Shown: one piece after another, positions 48,283 through 59,680 of the stretch | Layout: each line of letters starts with the position of its first letter | How positions within the stretch are numbered: the first letter of the stretch is position 1 | Assembly: GCF_000003195.3 (NCBI RefSeq) | Contig: NC_012871.2 | Coordinates: forward strand, 62,487,802 to 62,551,801 | From: Sorghum bicolor | Taxonomy: Eukaryota > Streptophyta > Magnoliopsida > Poales > Poaceae | Reading direction: 5' to 3' | Length of the DNA: 64,000 nt | Made by a program: the position numbers and the translations under genes | Notes under the pieces: model-generated | Told to the model about the DNA's origin: nothing | What the model saw: the letters and a program-made list of their open reading frames with translations, nothing else | Databases searched by the model: none

Positions 48283-48635
48283 CCCCAAGATGAGAGTGGT
48301 CCTGAGTAGTTTCTTTTGCTTTTCCTTTGTTAGTCAAGTCTGTCCAGGGATCCCCTGCTACCTTCTCTTTTGTAAGCCCCAGCTGTGGGTTCTGTTTAGT
48401 TGGTCGTTTGAAAACTGGTACCCTTTTATGCTAGACTTTTTTAAGGTTAATCTTTTAATCTTATTGCCCTTTGTTTTGTTTGCTCTTGGCTTTTCTTTCT
48501 TAGTTTGCTTAGGGGGTCTTTCTGGCTTCTTAAAGTTTCTCCCCTTTTTTGGTACTGGGTTTGGGTCCCTCTTAAAAGGACCTCTCTCTACTTTGAATTT
48601 ATCGACTTTGATCTATGGAAGGAACTAGATCCTAG

Positions 48636-51600
48636 AAAATCCTGAACTGGAATGTTAGAGGATTGAATTCGGACAAAAAATGGAATTCAGTCAGAGACAA
48701 AGTGGTGGAGAGCGGGAGTGAAATTATTTGCCTACAAGAAACCAAAAAGAAAAGTTTTGACTCAGGTTTCATCAAGAACATCTGTCCCCTGGACTTTGAC
48801 TCCTTTGAATGTCTCCCCTCGGTGGGGGCCTCAGGTGGCATTCTAGTGGTGTGGAAGAGCAGTGCCTTCACTGGACATATGGTGTTTTCCAACAACTTTG
48901 CAATTTCCATTGAATTCACCTCCAGACTTAGTAATGAGCTTTGGCTGCTGACAGTTGTCTATGCGCCATGCACGCCAGGAGGAAAAAGAGCCTTCCTTGA
49001 GTGGTTTAGAGAAATTGAAATGCCACCAGATCTAGACTGGCTCATAGTTGGAGAATTTAATTTAATTAGAAGACCTTCTGACAGAAATAGAGAAGGAGCA
49101 GCCACAAATGAAATGTTTCTCTTCAATGAAGCCATCAACAAACTAGGACTAATTGAGCTTCCACTTCATGGGAGGCACTTCACCTGGACAAACAAGCAGT
49201 TCCCTCCTTTGCTTGAAAGATTGGATTGGTTCTTCTCCTCAACCTCTTGGCTAACTAAATTCCCCAACTCCTTAGCAAAGACCTTGGTGATGGAGACTTC
49301 TGATCATTGGCCTTGCGTAATAGAAGTCGGCACTAAAATCCCCAAGGGTGCAGTGTTTCGGTTTGAAAACTACTGGCTTAGTCATGATGATTTTGCCACA
49401 GTAGCTGTTAATGGTTGGTCAGCTTTAGAAAATATATCATATGCAGCCAAGCTACTGACTGCAAAGTTCAAAAACCTAAGGAAGGAACTGAGGATGTGGA
49501 AGTTTCAAATATCAAAACTTGCTCTAGTAATAGAAAACACAAAACTGGTCCTCTTCTTCTTGGAGTCAATCGAGCTGCTGAGAGATCTGTCCCTGCCCGA
49601 ATGGAATTTCAGAAATATAGTGAGTGCAAAGCTTATTTCCCTCTTAAAACAACAAAGGACATACTGGAAACAAAGAGGGAAAATTAGATGGGTCATGGAG
49701 GGAGATGCTGGTACAAAGTTCTTTCATGCCCATGCCACCATAAGGAATAGGAAAAACACAATAACAACTCTGATGGATAGCCAACGAAACAATCATCAGA
49801 CCCATGAACTCAAGGCACAACTCATTTGGGAGGCCTTCAAGGACAGAATGGGAAAGTCAAAATTCAACCATATGATTTTCAATCTTAATGAGCTTCTTCA
49901 ACCGATTGAGGGTCTCAATCACATGGAGAACCCCTTTTCTAAGGAAGAGATAGGTAACATTGTGGCTGGTCTTCCAAACAATAAATCCCCTGGTTTAGAT
50001 GGCTTCACCAATGAATTCCTAAGGGGATGCTGGCCACTAATAGCTCAAGACTTCTACAATCTTTGCAACAGTTTCTTTGAACTTCAAGTTGGTCTGAGAA
50101 GCATCAATAGTTCTTTCATTGTTCTAATTCCAAAGAAGGATGGACCACAAACTGTTGCTGATTATAGGCCAATTTCTCTTCTTAACTCCTCTTTGAAGCT
50201 GCTAACCAAACTGTTGGCAAATAGACTCCAGGGCTGCATCAAGAGAATCATCCATGCCAACCAGTACGGCTTCATCAGATCTAGAACTATACAGGACTGC
50301 CTGGCCTGGGCTCTTGAATACTTGCATAACTGTCACAAGTCCAAGAAAGATCTGAGCATCCTAAAATTGGACTTTGAAAAGGCCTTTGATAAAGTAGAGC
50401 ACTCGGCCATCCTAGAGATACTCAAAGCAAAAGGCTTCGGGCAGAAATGGATTAGCTGGATTCAGGAAATCCTGGGATCAGGAACCTCTGCAGTGCTGCT
50501 AAATGGGGTACCAGGAAAGGTGTTTCACTGTAAAAGAGGGGTCAGGCAAGGGGATCCACTATCACCTCTTCTATTTGTCCTAGTGGCTGACCTTCTTCAA
50601 TCCATTCTCAACAAAGCTAAAAGAACAAGGCCTTCTTAAGCTTCCAATTCCCCTGAGATACACTGCTGATTTCCCCATAATTCAGTATGTTGATGACACT
50701 CTATTGGTGATGGAGGCATGTGCTAGACAACTCTGGACGCTCAAAGCTCTTTTGCATTCTTTTGGAGAATCAACAGGGCTGAAAGTAAATTATGCGAAGT
50801 CTATAATGGTTCCCATTAACACAAGCCAGGAAAAGTTACAGCATTTGGCAAGGACTTTCAACTGTGATACGGGCACTCTGCCGTTTACCTACCTTGGTCT
50901 GCCTCTTAGCCTTACAAAGCCAAGGATAATTGATTTCTCGCCTCTGGTTAATAGATGTGAAAGGAGACTAGCTGCAACTTCAACTTTCTTAAGCCAAGCA
51001 GGAAGACTGGAAGTCACTAACTCAATCTTCACAGCTCTCCCAACCTTCTGCATGAGCACCTTTCTCCTACAACAATCGGTGATTGAGCAAATTGATAAGT
51101 TTCGAAAATTGTGTCTTTGGAGAGGTGCAGATGTCAATGCAAAACAGAGGCCTAAAGCAGCTTGGACAATGGTATGTCGATCAAAAGAAGAAGGAGGATT
51201 GGGAGTAATTAACATCAAGACTCAGAATGAAAGCCTTCTATTGAAACATTTACATAAATTCTTCAACAAAGATGACACACCTTGGGTCTCCCTTGTCTGG
51301 GAAAAATACTATGGCTCAGGGAGTCTTCCAGGTAACTCAAAGAAGGGATCCTTCTGGTGGAGGGACATTTTAAAGCTCCTAGATAAGTTTAAAGGAATTG
51401 CAAGAGTGGAAGTAAGAAATGGCAGATCTTGCCAACTTTGGGGTGATCTTTGGGAGGAGGATCTTCTCAAGCATAAGTTTCCAGAGCTTTTCTCTTTTGC
51501 AAAAAAGAAGGAAATCACCTTCGCAGTTGCCTTAAACCAAGTCCCCATTCATGGTCTCTTTCACTTACCACTCTCTGAACAAGCACATAGACAAATGACT

Positions 51601-51863
51601 CAGTTACAAATTTGCCTTGAGGGTTTCCAGCTTAAACACACTCCGGATAGATGGATCTATATCTGGAACTCAGCTGATTTCTCAGTTAAAAAAGCTTATC
51701 AGTGTCTCAGTGGTCATTCAACACTCCATCCGGTTTACAAATGGCTTTGGCGTTGCTCCTGTCAAAACACACACAAAGTTTTCTTCTGGTTACTAATAAA
51801 GGATAGACTAAGTACTCGGGAGCTGCTAAGAAGGAAGAGAATGGCACTGCCAGATTATAGCTT
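48636..51863 (+). pseudogene. LINE ORF2: endonuclease + reverse transcriptase, frameshifted and truncated
   Basis: Reads [12 protein letters not shown] from 48636, preceded by a TAG at 48633-48635, with no clear ATG. Order of domains: AP-type endonuclease (ICLQETKK near residue 30, then [13 protein letters not shown] and SDHWPC), and reverse transcriptase ([61 protein letters not shown], then QYVDDTLL at about 50683-50706). The C-terminal region ends in KVFFWLLIKDRLSTRELLRR. The frame ends at 50637-50639, but the YVDD box lies in the next frame. One extra A in the AAAA run at 50619-50622 explains this. The endonuclease GDFN motif reads GEFN here, replacing a catalytic Asp. The last codons before 51864 run into the LTR of a Sirevirus, so the 3' end of ORF2 is displaced beyond the window. 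Confidence 0.88.
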
Positions 51864-53401
51864 TGAAAGGATCAAGATGCCCAAGAGGGGGGGGGGTGAA
51901 TTGGGCTTCTCTAAAAATTTTAGCAACCTATAAGCTCCAATTCAACCCCTTGTGCCTAGTGTGACTTAGAGAGCTACCGGATAAAAGTTTTGCAACCTAG
52001 TTCCAATCCTATTCTAGCAAGGCAATTCTAAGAATGTAAAAACACAAAGTAAATGCTAGAAAGTAAAGGAGTAGTGGAAGAAAGTGCTCGGCGATGTTTT
52101 GCCGAGGTATCGGAGAGTCGCCACTCTCCACTAGTCCTCGTTGGAGCACCCGCGCAAGGGTCTTGCTCCCCCTTGGTCCGCGCAAGGACCAAGTGCTCTC
52201 TACGGGCTGATTCTTCGACACTCCGTCGCGGTGAATCGCCCAAAACCGCTCACAAGCTTGACACGAGCCACCCACAAGAACTCCGAGCGGTCTTCGTGCC
52301 TTCAATCACCACCGAACCGTCTAGGTGATGGCGATCACCAAGAGTAACAAGCAACGAACTCTCACTTGACCCAAACAAGGCTCTAGAGAGTGGTGGATGC
52401 ACACTTGACTCTTGGAACTCACTAGAGAAGGATTCTCTCAAGAAATCACTCAAATCTCAATCCTCTCTAGGCTCTTGCAACTCTCTTGCTCCATAACAAG
52501 GTTCTCTGATGTTCAAATGGGCAAGAGAGCTCTCATGGACGAGGTGGAGGAGTATAAATACTATCCACGAAGTCCAAAGGTCAACTAACCGTTTTCCACT
52601 GAAAACGGGGTCACCGGACGCACATTATGTTGCACCGGACGCACTGCACCGAGCGTCCGGTGCTTCATAACGGCTACCTGCACTTTTCTCTGACAGGTCA
52701 CCGGACGCTAACTCCCAGCGTCCGGTGTACCGTCCGGTGCTCGGGAAAACTTTACATGCTCCCTGCGCATGGGACCGGACGCTACCCGGCGCATCCGGTG
52801 CTAGCGTCCGGTGCTCAGGGAAGGCTTGCAACCTCCCTGGGTAAGGGACCGGACGCTACCCGATGCGTCCGGTGCTGGCGTCCGGTGCCTAACCCTAAGC
52901 ACGGCACTGTTCTAACGGCTAGGGACCTCACCGGACGCACTCACAGAGCGTCCGGTGCCCCTTTGGGCACCCAAACTTCGTCGAAACGCGATCGCTCCAA
53001 AACGAAGTTTGTTCCTCTCGATCTAAGGACTATCTCTGAGCTGCCTAGTGCTAGGTTTACCAAGTGTGCACCACACCTAAACCTAAAGCCTTGCCTAAGT
53101 CAAGCTACTAGATCAAAGCCCCTCTTAATAGTACGGTCAAAGGAAAACAAAGACCTAAACTACTCTAAGTGCCCTTCTTCACCATATGGCACTTAGACCT
53201 AGTCTAGTCTTGACGATGTCCAACCATCCTTTTGAAAACCGAAACGATTTCCACTATTAAGTAGGCATGTACGTCCCTGTCCATCGAGTACCTATATACC
53301 ATGACCTTACCTATGACTTTGCCTCTGCAAAACACACGTTAGTCATAGTAATCATGATGTCATTAATCACCGAAATCACTAGGGGCCTAGATGCTCTTTC
53401 A
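51864..53401 (-). repeat. Sirevirus 3' LTR
   Basis: 1,538 bp, TG...CA ended on both strands (plus-strand ends TGAAAGGATC and GCTCTTTCA). It contains a 10-G run near 51886 and a cluster of CACCGGACGC/GCGTCCGGTG words at 52612-52957. Compared over the shared ~535 bp, it differs from the 5' LTR by three substitutions (near 52036, 52231 and 52286) and by the G-run length (10 versus 7). Confidence 0.93.
52612..52957. repeat. Cluster of inverted CACCGGACGC / GCGTCCGGTG motifs in the LTR
   Basis: More than ten copies of a 10-base word and its reverse complement in 346 bp, with variable spacing. Comparable short palindromic arrays are known from non-coding regions of Sireviruses and may be protein- or chromatin-related sites. 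Function is not established. Confidence 0.8.
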
Positions 53402-53415
53402 ATCTCCCCCTTTTT
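53402..53415 (-). other. Sirevirus polypurine tract
   Basis: On the minus strand AAAAAGGGGGAGAT lies immediately before the 3' LTR start TGAAAG. This is the expected plus-strand primer and fits the conserved Sirevirus form. Confidence 0.88.
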
Positions 53416-53850
53416 GTGATTGATGACAACCTCGAGTATGAAAAGAGTTGAGGTTTTTAAAGAGACTTGGTTTCAATAAGCATGATACAATAAGAGCAAA
53501 GGGGTTAGACATGCTTATATCAACCAAGTCCAATACCCTGCATCCAAATATGTGAGTGAAATACAACAGGATATAAACACAAGGCTCATAAGAACATCGG
53601 AGTAAAACGCGGAAGCAAAGGAAATAGAGCCAAACACATGACATTAAGATGTCACAATAACCACAAGTCAAGTCTCACAACCATAGTATCTCACACAAGT
53701 GCAATGCATAAAAGTAAACATGATGCATGATAAGGTAGCACACATAAAAAGTATCTCAAAAGAATAAACTCCTAAACACCCTCTCTAGCTCCCCCTAACT
53801 CCTAACTCTCATATGCACTCTTTCCCCCTTTGGCATCAAGCGCCAAAAAC

Positions 53851-56421
53851 CTAAGAAGCCGGTGGAGGAGGCGGAGCAGTGGAGTCCCTCGGCACGGCCA
53901 CGAAGCGAGCTGCATCATTTGAAGTGTCGGCCGTCGAGGCAGAGGAAGTGGAGTGACCCTCTGAAGCTGCAGGAGCTGGAGAAGCGGTCCGGGTCTGCTC
54001 TAGAGCTGTCACAGGCTGTGCTGGCTGCTCGAGTCCGGCTGACAAAGCTGGCACGGACTCGGTCGTTGTAGCTGTCGTCTCTGGTACGGTAGTAGACGGT
54101 GCAAGCTGCTCGGACGACGCTACTAACGACGACAGAAGCTCTGTAGTGGTAACTGGCGTCGTAAAGACTGCAGGAGCCTGCAGAGGAGGAGGCGTAGGGT
54201 CACCAGTCAGAGCACTGTAGGTGAAGCTGAGGTGCGGATCTGTCTGCGAATCCCACACAAGCTGTGACGCTGACACTGACTGAGGAGTGAAGCCTGAGCG
54301 GAGAGGAGTGAACTGAGGTACCTGCTCAAAGCCGGAAGAGATAGCACCCTGAGAGACCTGGTGCTGTGGAGTCGAAAACGGCTGACTCTGAGCTGGTAGC
54401 TGGAGCGGCTGCTGAGACGGGCTCTGAGTCTGAGGCACTGGAGTAGGTGGCCTGACAGTCGACGTGCCTGGGAGCTGGATCTGCGGTAGCTGAATCCCTA
54501 AGGCGGCCATGAGAGCGGCCATCATCGTTGTCTGCTAGGCCTGGAAAGCAAGCTGCTGCTCCTGAAAAGTGAGAAGCTGACGCTGGAGCTCATCCTGCCT
54601 GGCCTGCATGGCTGCATTGATGGCAGCCTGATCCCTGTCTCGCCTCGCCTGCTCCTCAGCTGCACGGCGCTGATCTGCCCTCATTCCCTCTAAGATAGCA
54701 AGCAGGGCGGGGTCGGAAGTACTCAAAGAGCCGCCTGCCTCGTGGTCGTGTGCTCTGGGAGGGAGATCTATCACTGGTGGCTGATAGTCATCATCTGAGC
54801 TGTCTGACGCAAAATCAAACTCTCCCTCAGCCTCTGCATCAGCGAAAGCCCCAATGGCTGTATCCTGCTGCTCCTCTGTCTCTGCAACTGCTGCTGTACT
54901 GCGGGTGCCCCTAGGAGAAGGTGGGGGCACCGGGCCACGTGGAGCACGAGGAGGAGGTGCACCGCGAAGGTCGTGGTGCGCTCTCAACATCTGCCTGGGG
55001 TCGTAGTGGGGGAAGACGGTGTCGGACTCTGTCAACTCTCTCTGCAAGTGAGCTGGCAGGGGCAGTGGTCTAGCATGAAGAATAAGCAGGGTGATCCAAT
55101 GTCCGTAGGGCAACTGACGCCGGCCCCTGAAACTCTCTGAGATGGTGTCCTCAATCTCTAAGACGATCATATCCTACAAGTCGAACTCTGTCTGGGAGAT
55201 GAGGTGAGCAACTAGCCACTGCTGCATGCGAGTGAATCCATCTCTGTAGCCTGTCCTGGGGAGAAGTGTCTTCCTCAACATAAAGTCGAGGATCCTGGCT
55301 GGGCGTGTCAAATCTGCCACTGTCCTGCTGGAGCCCTCCCCAAAAGGTGCACAGAAACAGGGAGCCACGAAGTCAACCGGTGGGATCTCACCACCGTGAG
55401 GACGACGAGGGAGATCCACGTTCCCATAGCACAGCTGGTGAATCCTGGTGGGAGAGGCTCACAGTCCAAACACCTCTCTGGCCCTCTGAGCTGTCACTCT
55501 GTAGTCTGTGCCTGCCAGTGCGTAGTGGATGTAACTGTGATCTGGAGAAACCCACACTGACGCAAAGAACTCTCTGACCCACTGCTCACAGTAAGTGCCG
55601 GGGAGTGCTAGTAACTCTGGAAGACCGTGGTGGTAGGTGAAATACTGACGAATATCTGCCCCAACCACGTTCCCGAGTATCTCCAGGTCAATCACTCTAT
55701 GCTCCCTGAACTGAGCCTGAGAGCGAACCAGTGCCTCGTAGATGTCCTCCTGGACGACTGTGTAGAACCTGGCACCGGCTCTAGGATCCCTGGCAGCTGG
55801 AAACCAGGTGGGAAACAGAACGAACCTCAGCTGCTGGATCTCTCTGGCTGACACAAGAGAGAGATCCCTGTGGATCCTGACTGGCCTCGGTCGAGAAGCT
55901 GGAGTGCCTCTAGCTAGTGTAGCACGAGCGGTGGAGGTGGACTGACCCTGCGTACCAGTCCAAGGAGGGGCCTGAGTACGAGCGCGAGTCGACCTCCGGA
56001 GGGGCTGCTCCTGCTCCTGTGCTGGACCCTCTGCCTGGATCTCTGTCTCAGTGTCTGGATCCTCCTGAGCTGGATCCCTGACCACAATCCTAACCCTCTG
56101 TCCTCCAATCGTCACGGTGCCTGGACGGGATCCATGGAATGCCTCTGCCTCAAGTACTGCACGCCTCTGACGTGGCGTAAGATCATCACCTATCCTCAGA
56201 GCACCTGAGCGACCACCCCTCTCGGCTGCCTCAGCCGCTGCTGCGACTGCCTCTGCGTCCTTTGCATCTCTGTCACTGGCCTTCCGCTTCTTGGTGGCCA
56301 GCTTCTTGCCTTTCCCCTTCTCTGCCGCTGACAGGCGACGGGGAGGATCACCTCCACCATCACCTCCTAGGGAACCTCCTGAGCCAGCTGTCGGACCACT
56401 GACGTTCTTGGTACAAGCCAT
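53851..56421 (-). pseudogene. Env-like / additional ORF of the Sirevirus, with three in-frame stops
   Basis: One continuous minus-strand reading frame of about 857 codons, from an ATG at 56421 to a stop at 53851-53853. It is broken by stops at 55459-55461 (TGA), 55171-55173 (TAG) and 54532-54534 (TAG). The first part has a basic, Lys-rich start and a conserved-looking globular region (LRFVLFPTWFPAARDPRAGA to YALAGTDYRVTAQRAREVFG). The middle is acidic and includes a predicted coiled-coil with many Gln, Arg and Ala (about 54540-54680). The last third is low-complexity Pro/Gln/Ser/Thr. No transmembrane segment or signal peptide can be seen, so the env name is only positional. It lies between pol and the 3' LTR, as in SIRE/Maximus elements. 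The frame is broken in this copy. Confidence 0.75.
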
Positions 56422-57751
56422 TGCGAAACAAGTCTCCGACTAACAACCGACTGACAATGAAGAATAACGCGCTGCAGGGAATCGACAAGATAGGATATAT
56501 ATAAGAAAACAAATCGACTAGAGATGAGACAATCCTATAGATCATAAGAAAAGATAGGATATGGTCGCGAACGGCTTACGATCCACGGACGAGACGCGTT
56601 CCGGATGAAATAACACGATCGAAAACTGCCGGAGAACGCGTATCTTCTCCTTAAGGTGCTGCACAGGGTTAACGAGGAAGATCGAGGTCAAAAACTCTTT
56701 TCTAATCCAATGAAACGAAACCTCAAACACCTTAAGGGCAAGCATTCGAGAAAACTCACCCAAACCCTCAAATCCCCTCGAGATTGGATCTGCACGAGTG
56801 GGAAAGGATGGAGGTCGCGGGGCAGATCTGGGCGCTGGGGAGGACAAGAATGGCGCCGGGATCTCGGACTTCGACGGCGACGGCGACTTTCGGCGGGCTA
56901 GGGCACCGAGAGACTCAGGCGTAGGCGGCGGAGGAAAGAGAAACGACCGTGCTAAGCCCTGGGGCGCGGGCTTTATGCGCCCGCCGCGGGGTCACCGGAC
57001 GCTCTTAATGTGGCACCAGACGCGTCCGGTGACCACCGGACTCATGCGCAGAGAGGATTGCATTTTGGCATTGCACCGGACGCTGGCTTTAGCGTCCGGT
57101 GCTTCGGGTTACGCCTGGTGAGCACCGGACGCACGGCACCGGACGCTGCAAGGACACTGTTCCTGAGTCCGGTGGGTGCAGTCTGGCGCACTCACTGCAC
57201 CGGACGCACAGAGACAGCGTCCGGTGCATCGTCCGGTGCTCCTCTGAGCACTTTTTCAACTAAGCACCACGTCCGATTTTGACCCAACCAAGTTCCATTT
57301 TCAAAAGCACACAATAAAACACCAAATGGAACTGGTATGAGTGACTTCTCTCAAACCCTCAAATTTTCACAAATATTTAGCCATAGGCTTAGTAGTTTTT
57401 ATGATGATAGTTCGAGAAAATCACCAAGGAGCATCGTATGGCCATAAAGCTAGGGGTTTGAATCATAATGAGCATTGAATGCTCCCCCTATCTATGGACG
57501 AACACAGCGGATGCTCAACGAATAACCAAAAAGAAACGGTCAATTAACAAGCATGCATATGATATGAGTTGTAATGCAACACTTGAAAGTAAACTAATGC
57601 TTGCCAAGTTTGATCCAAGGTTAAGCTTTTTCACACACTCAGGGGGTTATCTTAACCATGTTAGACAAGCCCTACATGCAAGTTGTATTTTTAGTTTTAG
57701 TATGCATGATATGCAAAGCAAAAGTTATTTACAAGATTCAACACACAACTT
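56422..57751 (-). other. Sirevirus non-coding block between pol and env-like frame
   Basis: About 1.3 kb without a supported frame. It contains a second cluster of CACCGGACGC/GCGTCCGGTG motifs at 56993-57239. A GC-rich part (56780-57000) precedes an AT-rich part (57250-57750). Confidence 0.75.
56993..57239. repeat. Internal cluster of CACCGGACGC / GCGTCCGGTG motifs
   Basis: About nine copies of the LTR motif, in both orientations, in 247 bp outside the LTR. They are in the untranslated block between pol and the env-like frame. Confidence 0.8.
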
Positions 57752-59680
57752 TTATCTTTTAGTGAAGTTGGATAGGTCAAGCACATTAAGTTCATTTCTC
57801 AACATACAAAACCTAGCTTCATCTAGGGGTTTTGTGAAGATATCCGCCAATTGATTTTCCGTTCCCACATTCTCTAAGGATATATCACCTTTAGCAATAT
57901 GATCCCTAAGGAAGTGGTGGCGGATGTCAATATGTTTTGTGCGGGTGTGTTGAACCGGGTTGTTTGCAAGTTTTACGGCACTTTCGTTGTCACATAACAA
58001 AGGTACTTTGTCTAGTACTACTTCATAGTCTAGCAAAGTTTGTTTCATGTAGAGAATTTGTGCACAACAAGCACCGGCGGCTATGTATTCCGCCTCGGCC
58101 GCTGACAAGACAACACTATTTTGTTTCTTTGACATCCAAGAGACAAGTGATCTACCTAGGAAGTGGCACCCTCCGGATGTGCTTTTTCTATCAATCCGGC
58201 ACCCGGCATAATCCGAATCGGAATAGCCTACAAGTTGGAATCTTGCACCTTTGGGATACCACAAGCCTAGGCAAGGTGTGTATTTTAGATACCTAAGAAT
58301 TCTCTTGACCGCAATCAAGTGAGATTCCATAGGCATTGCTTGATATCTTGCACACATACACACACTAAACATTATATCGGGCCTAGATGCGGTGAGGTAG
58401 AGTAGACTTCCTATCATGGAGCGATAGAGAGTCTTGTCAATTGGGTTACCTCCCTCATCCAAGTCGAGATACCCATTTGATGCCGTGGGAGTCTTGATTG
58501 GCTTGCAATCCATCATCTTGAACCTCTTGAGAAGATCTTGAGTGTACTTCTCTTGAGAGATAAAGACTCCTTCCTTCATTTGCTTGACTTGAAATCCTAG
58601 GAAGAAGGATAGCTCGCCAATCATGGACATCTCAAACTCCTTGGACATCAAATCACCAAATTCCTTGCAAAAATCTTCATTAGTAGAACCAAAGATAATA
58701 TCATCAACATAAACTTGGCAAATGAAGATTTCCCCATTCATTTTTTTGGTGAAGAGTGTTGTGTCAACTTTCCCAATCTTGAAGCCCTTCTCAATGAGGA
58801 AGTCCCTAAGCCTCTCATACCAAGCTCTAGGAGCTTGCTTGAGACCATAGAGAGCCTTGGACAACCGGTAGACATGCTTGGGGTACATAGGGTCTTCAAA
58901 ACCGGGGGGTTGCTCAACATAGACAAGCTCATTAATATAACCATTTAAAAAGGCACTTTTCACATCCATTTGAAATAACTTGATATCATGACTAGATGCA
59001 TATGCAAGTAGGATACGGATTGCTTCAAGTCTTGCCACCGGTGCAAAGGTTTCACCGAAGTCAAGACCTTCCACTTGTGAAAAGCCTTTTGCCACAAGTC
59101 TTGCCTTGTTGCGCACCACTTTGCCTTGATCATCCTTCTTGTTCCAGAAGACCCACTTTGTTCCAATCACTCTTGCATCTTTGGGTCGCTCTTCAAGTGT
59201 CCATACTTGGTTGCGAGAGAAGTTGTTTAACTCCTCTTGCATGGCTATGATCCAATCCACATCACGAAGAGCTTCCTCTATAGTCTTTGGTTCATCTTCA
59301 AGAGACACAAAAGCGTGATGTTCAATAAATAAAGCATGTCTAGAACGAGTAGTTACACCACGTGATGGACTCCCGATGATGAGATCTTGAGAGTGATTTT
59401 GGAGGAGATGTGATGTTCTTCTTGGTGCCACTTGAGGGGTTGGTTGGGGAGCATCAACATCTTGTGCTTGTGCCACCTCTTGCTCATGAGTGACTTGAGT
59501 GTCTTCATGGGTATCTCTCACATCCTTGTCTTCATCTTGTGGACCTTGTGAGGTGGATGGTGGCTCAATGACTTGCACATCATCATCATCTTCTTTAGGC
59601 TTGATGTCTCCCACCGGCATGTTCTTCATGGCATCCCTCAATGGTTCACCACCTACATCATCAAGGTTATCACTTGCTCC
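57752..59680 (-). CDS. Sirevirus pol, reverse transcriptase and RNase H part
   Basis: The frame continues from the protease-integrase part but is separated from it by a TAA at 59681-59683. The first ATG after the stop is at 59641. Reverse transcriptase blocks read EEALRDVDWIIAMQEELNNF, VRNKARLVAKGFSQVEGLDF, ETFAPVARLEAIRILLAYAS, YVEQPPGFEDP and FICQVYVDDIIFGSTN, the last carrying the YVDD active site. RNase H follows with LVGYSDSDYAGCRIDRKSTS, LSAAEAEYIAAGACCAQILY and LCDNESAVKLANN. The end TKPLDEARFCMLRNEL is typical of Copia pol. Once the upstream stop is ignored, no other disruption appears. Translation past the stop would require readthrough or trans supply. Confidence 0.9.
   Translation of the reverse strand, partial: GASDNLDDVGGEPLRDAMKNMPVGDIKPKEDDDDVQVIEPPSTSQGPQDEDKDVRDTHEDTQVTHEQEVAQAQDVDAPQPTPQVAPRRTSHLLQNHSQDLIIGSPSRGVTTRSRHALFIEHHAFVSLEDEPKTIEEALRDVDWIIAMQEELNNFSRNQVWTLEERPKDARVIGTKWVFWNKKDDQGKVVRNKARLVAKGFSQVEGLDFGETFAPVARLEAIRILLAYASSHDIKLFQMDVKSAFLNGYINELVYVEQPPGFEDPMYPKHVYRLSKALYGLKQAPRAWYERLRDFLIEKGFKIGKVDTTLFTKKMNGEIFICQVYVDDIIFGSTNEDFCKEFGDLMSKEFEMSMIGELSFFLGFQVKQMKEGVFISQEKYTQDLLKRFKMMDCKPIKTPTASNGYLDLDEGGNPIDKTLYRSMIGSLLYLTASRPDIMFSVCMCARYQAMPMESHLIAVKRILRYLKYTPCLGLWYPKGARFQLVGYSDSDYAGCRIDRKSTSGGCHFLGRSLVSWMSKKQNSVVLSAAEAEYIAAGACCAQILYMKQTLLDYEVVLDKVPLLCDNESAVKLANNPVQHTRTKHIDIRHHFLRDHIAKGDISLENVGTENQLADIFTKPLDEARFCMLRNELNVLDLSNFTKR

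Larger units (their letters stand above)
47166..51863 (+). mobile_element. Plant L1-type LINE, interrupted by a Sirevirus
   Basis: A plus-strand non-LTR retrotransposon with ORF1 (47185-48282) and ORF2 (from about 48636). Its 5' boundary with the older minus-strand LINE is near 47165 and is estimated. Its 3' end is not in the window, because a Copia-type element inserted at 51864 inside ORF2. The target-site duplication and poly(A) tail are therefore not visible. One frameshift and an altered endonuclease residue suggest the copy was already inactive. Confidence 0.85.

Noticed and set aside
50704..51933. An independent gene downstream of the LINE ORF2
   Set aside because: It is the frameshifted continuation of the same reverse transcriptase, and its last codons are LTR sequence.
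52612..52957. A CRISPR-like array (regular repeats)
   Set aside because: The short words are in both orientations with irregular spacing, in a plant retrotransposon LTR. There are no spacers or cas genes.
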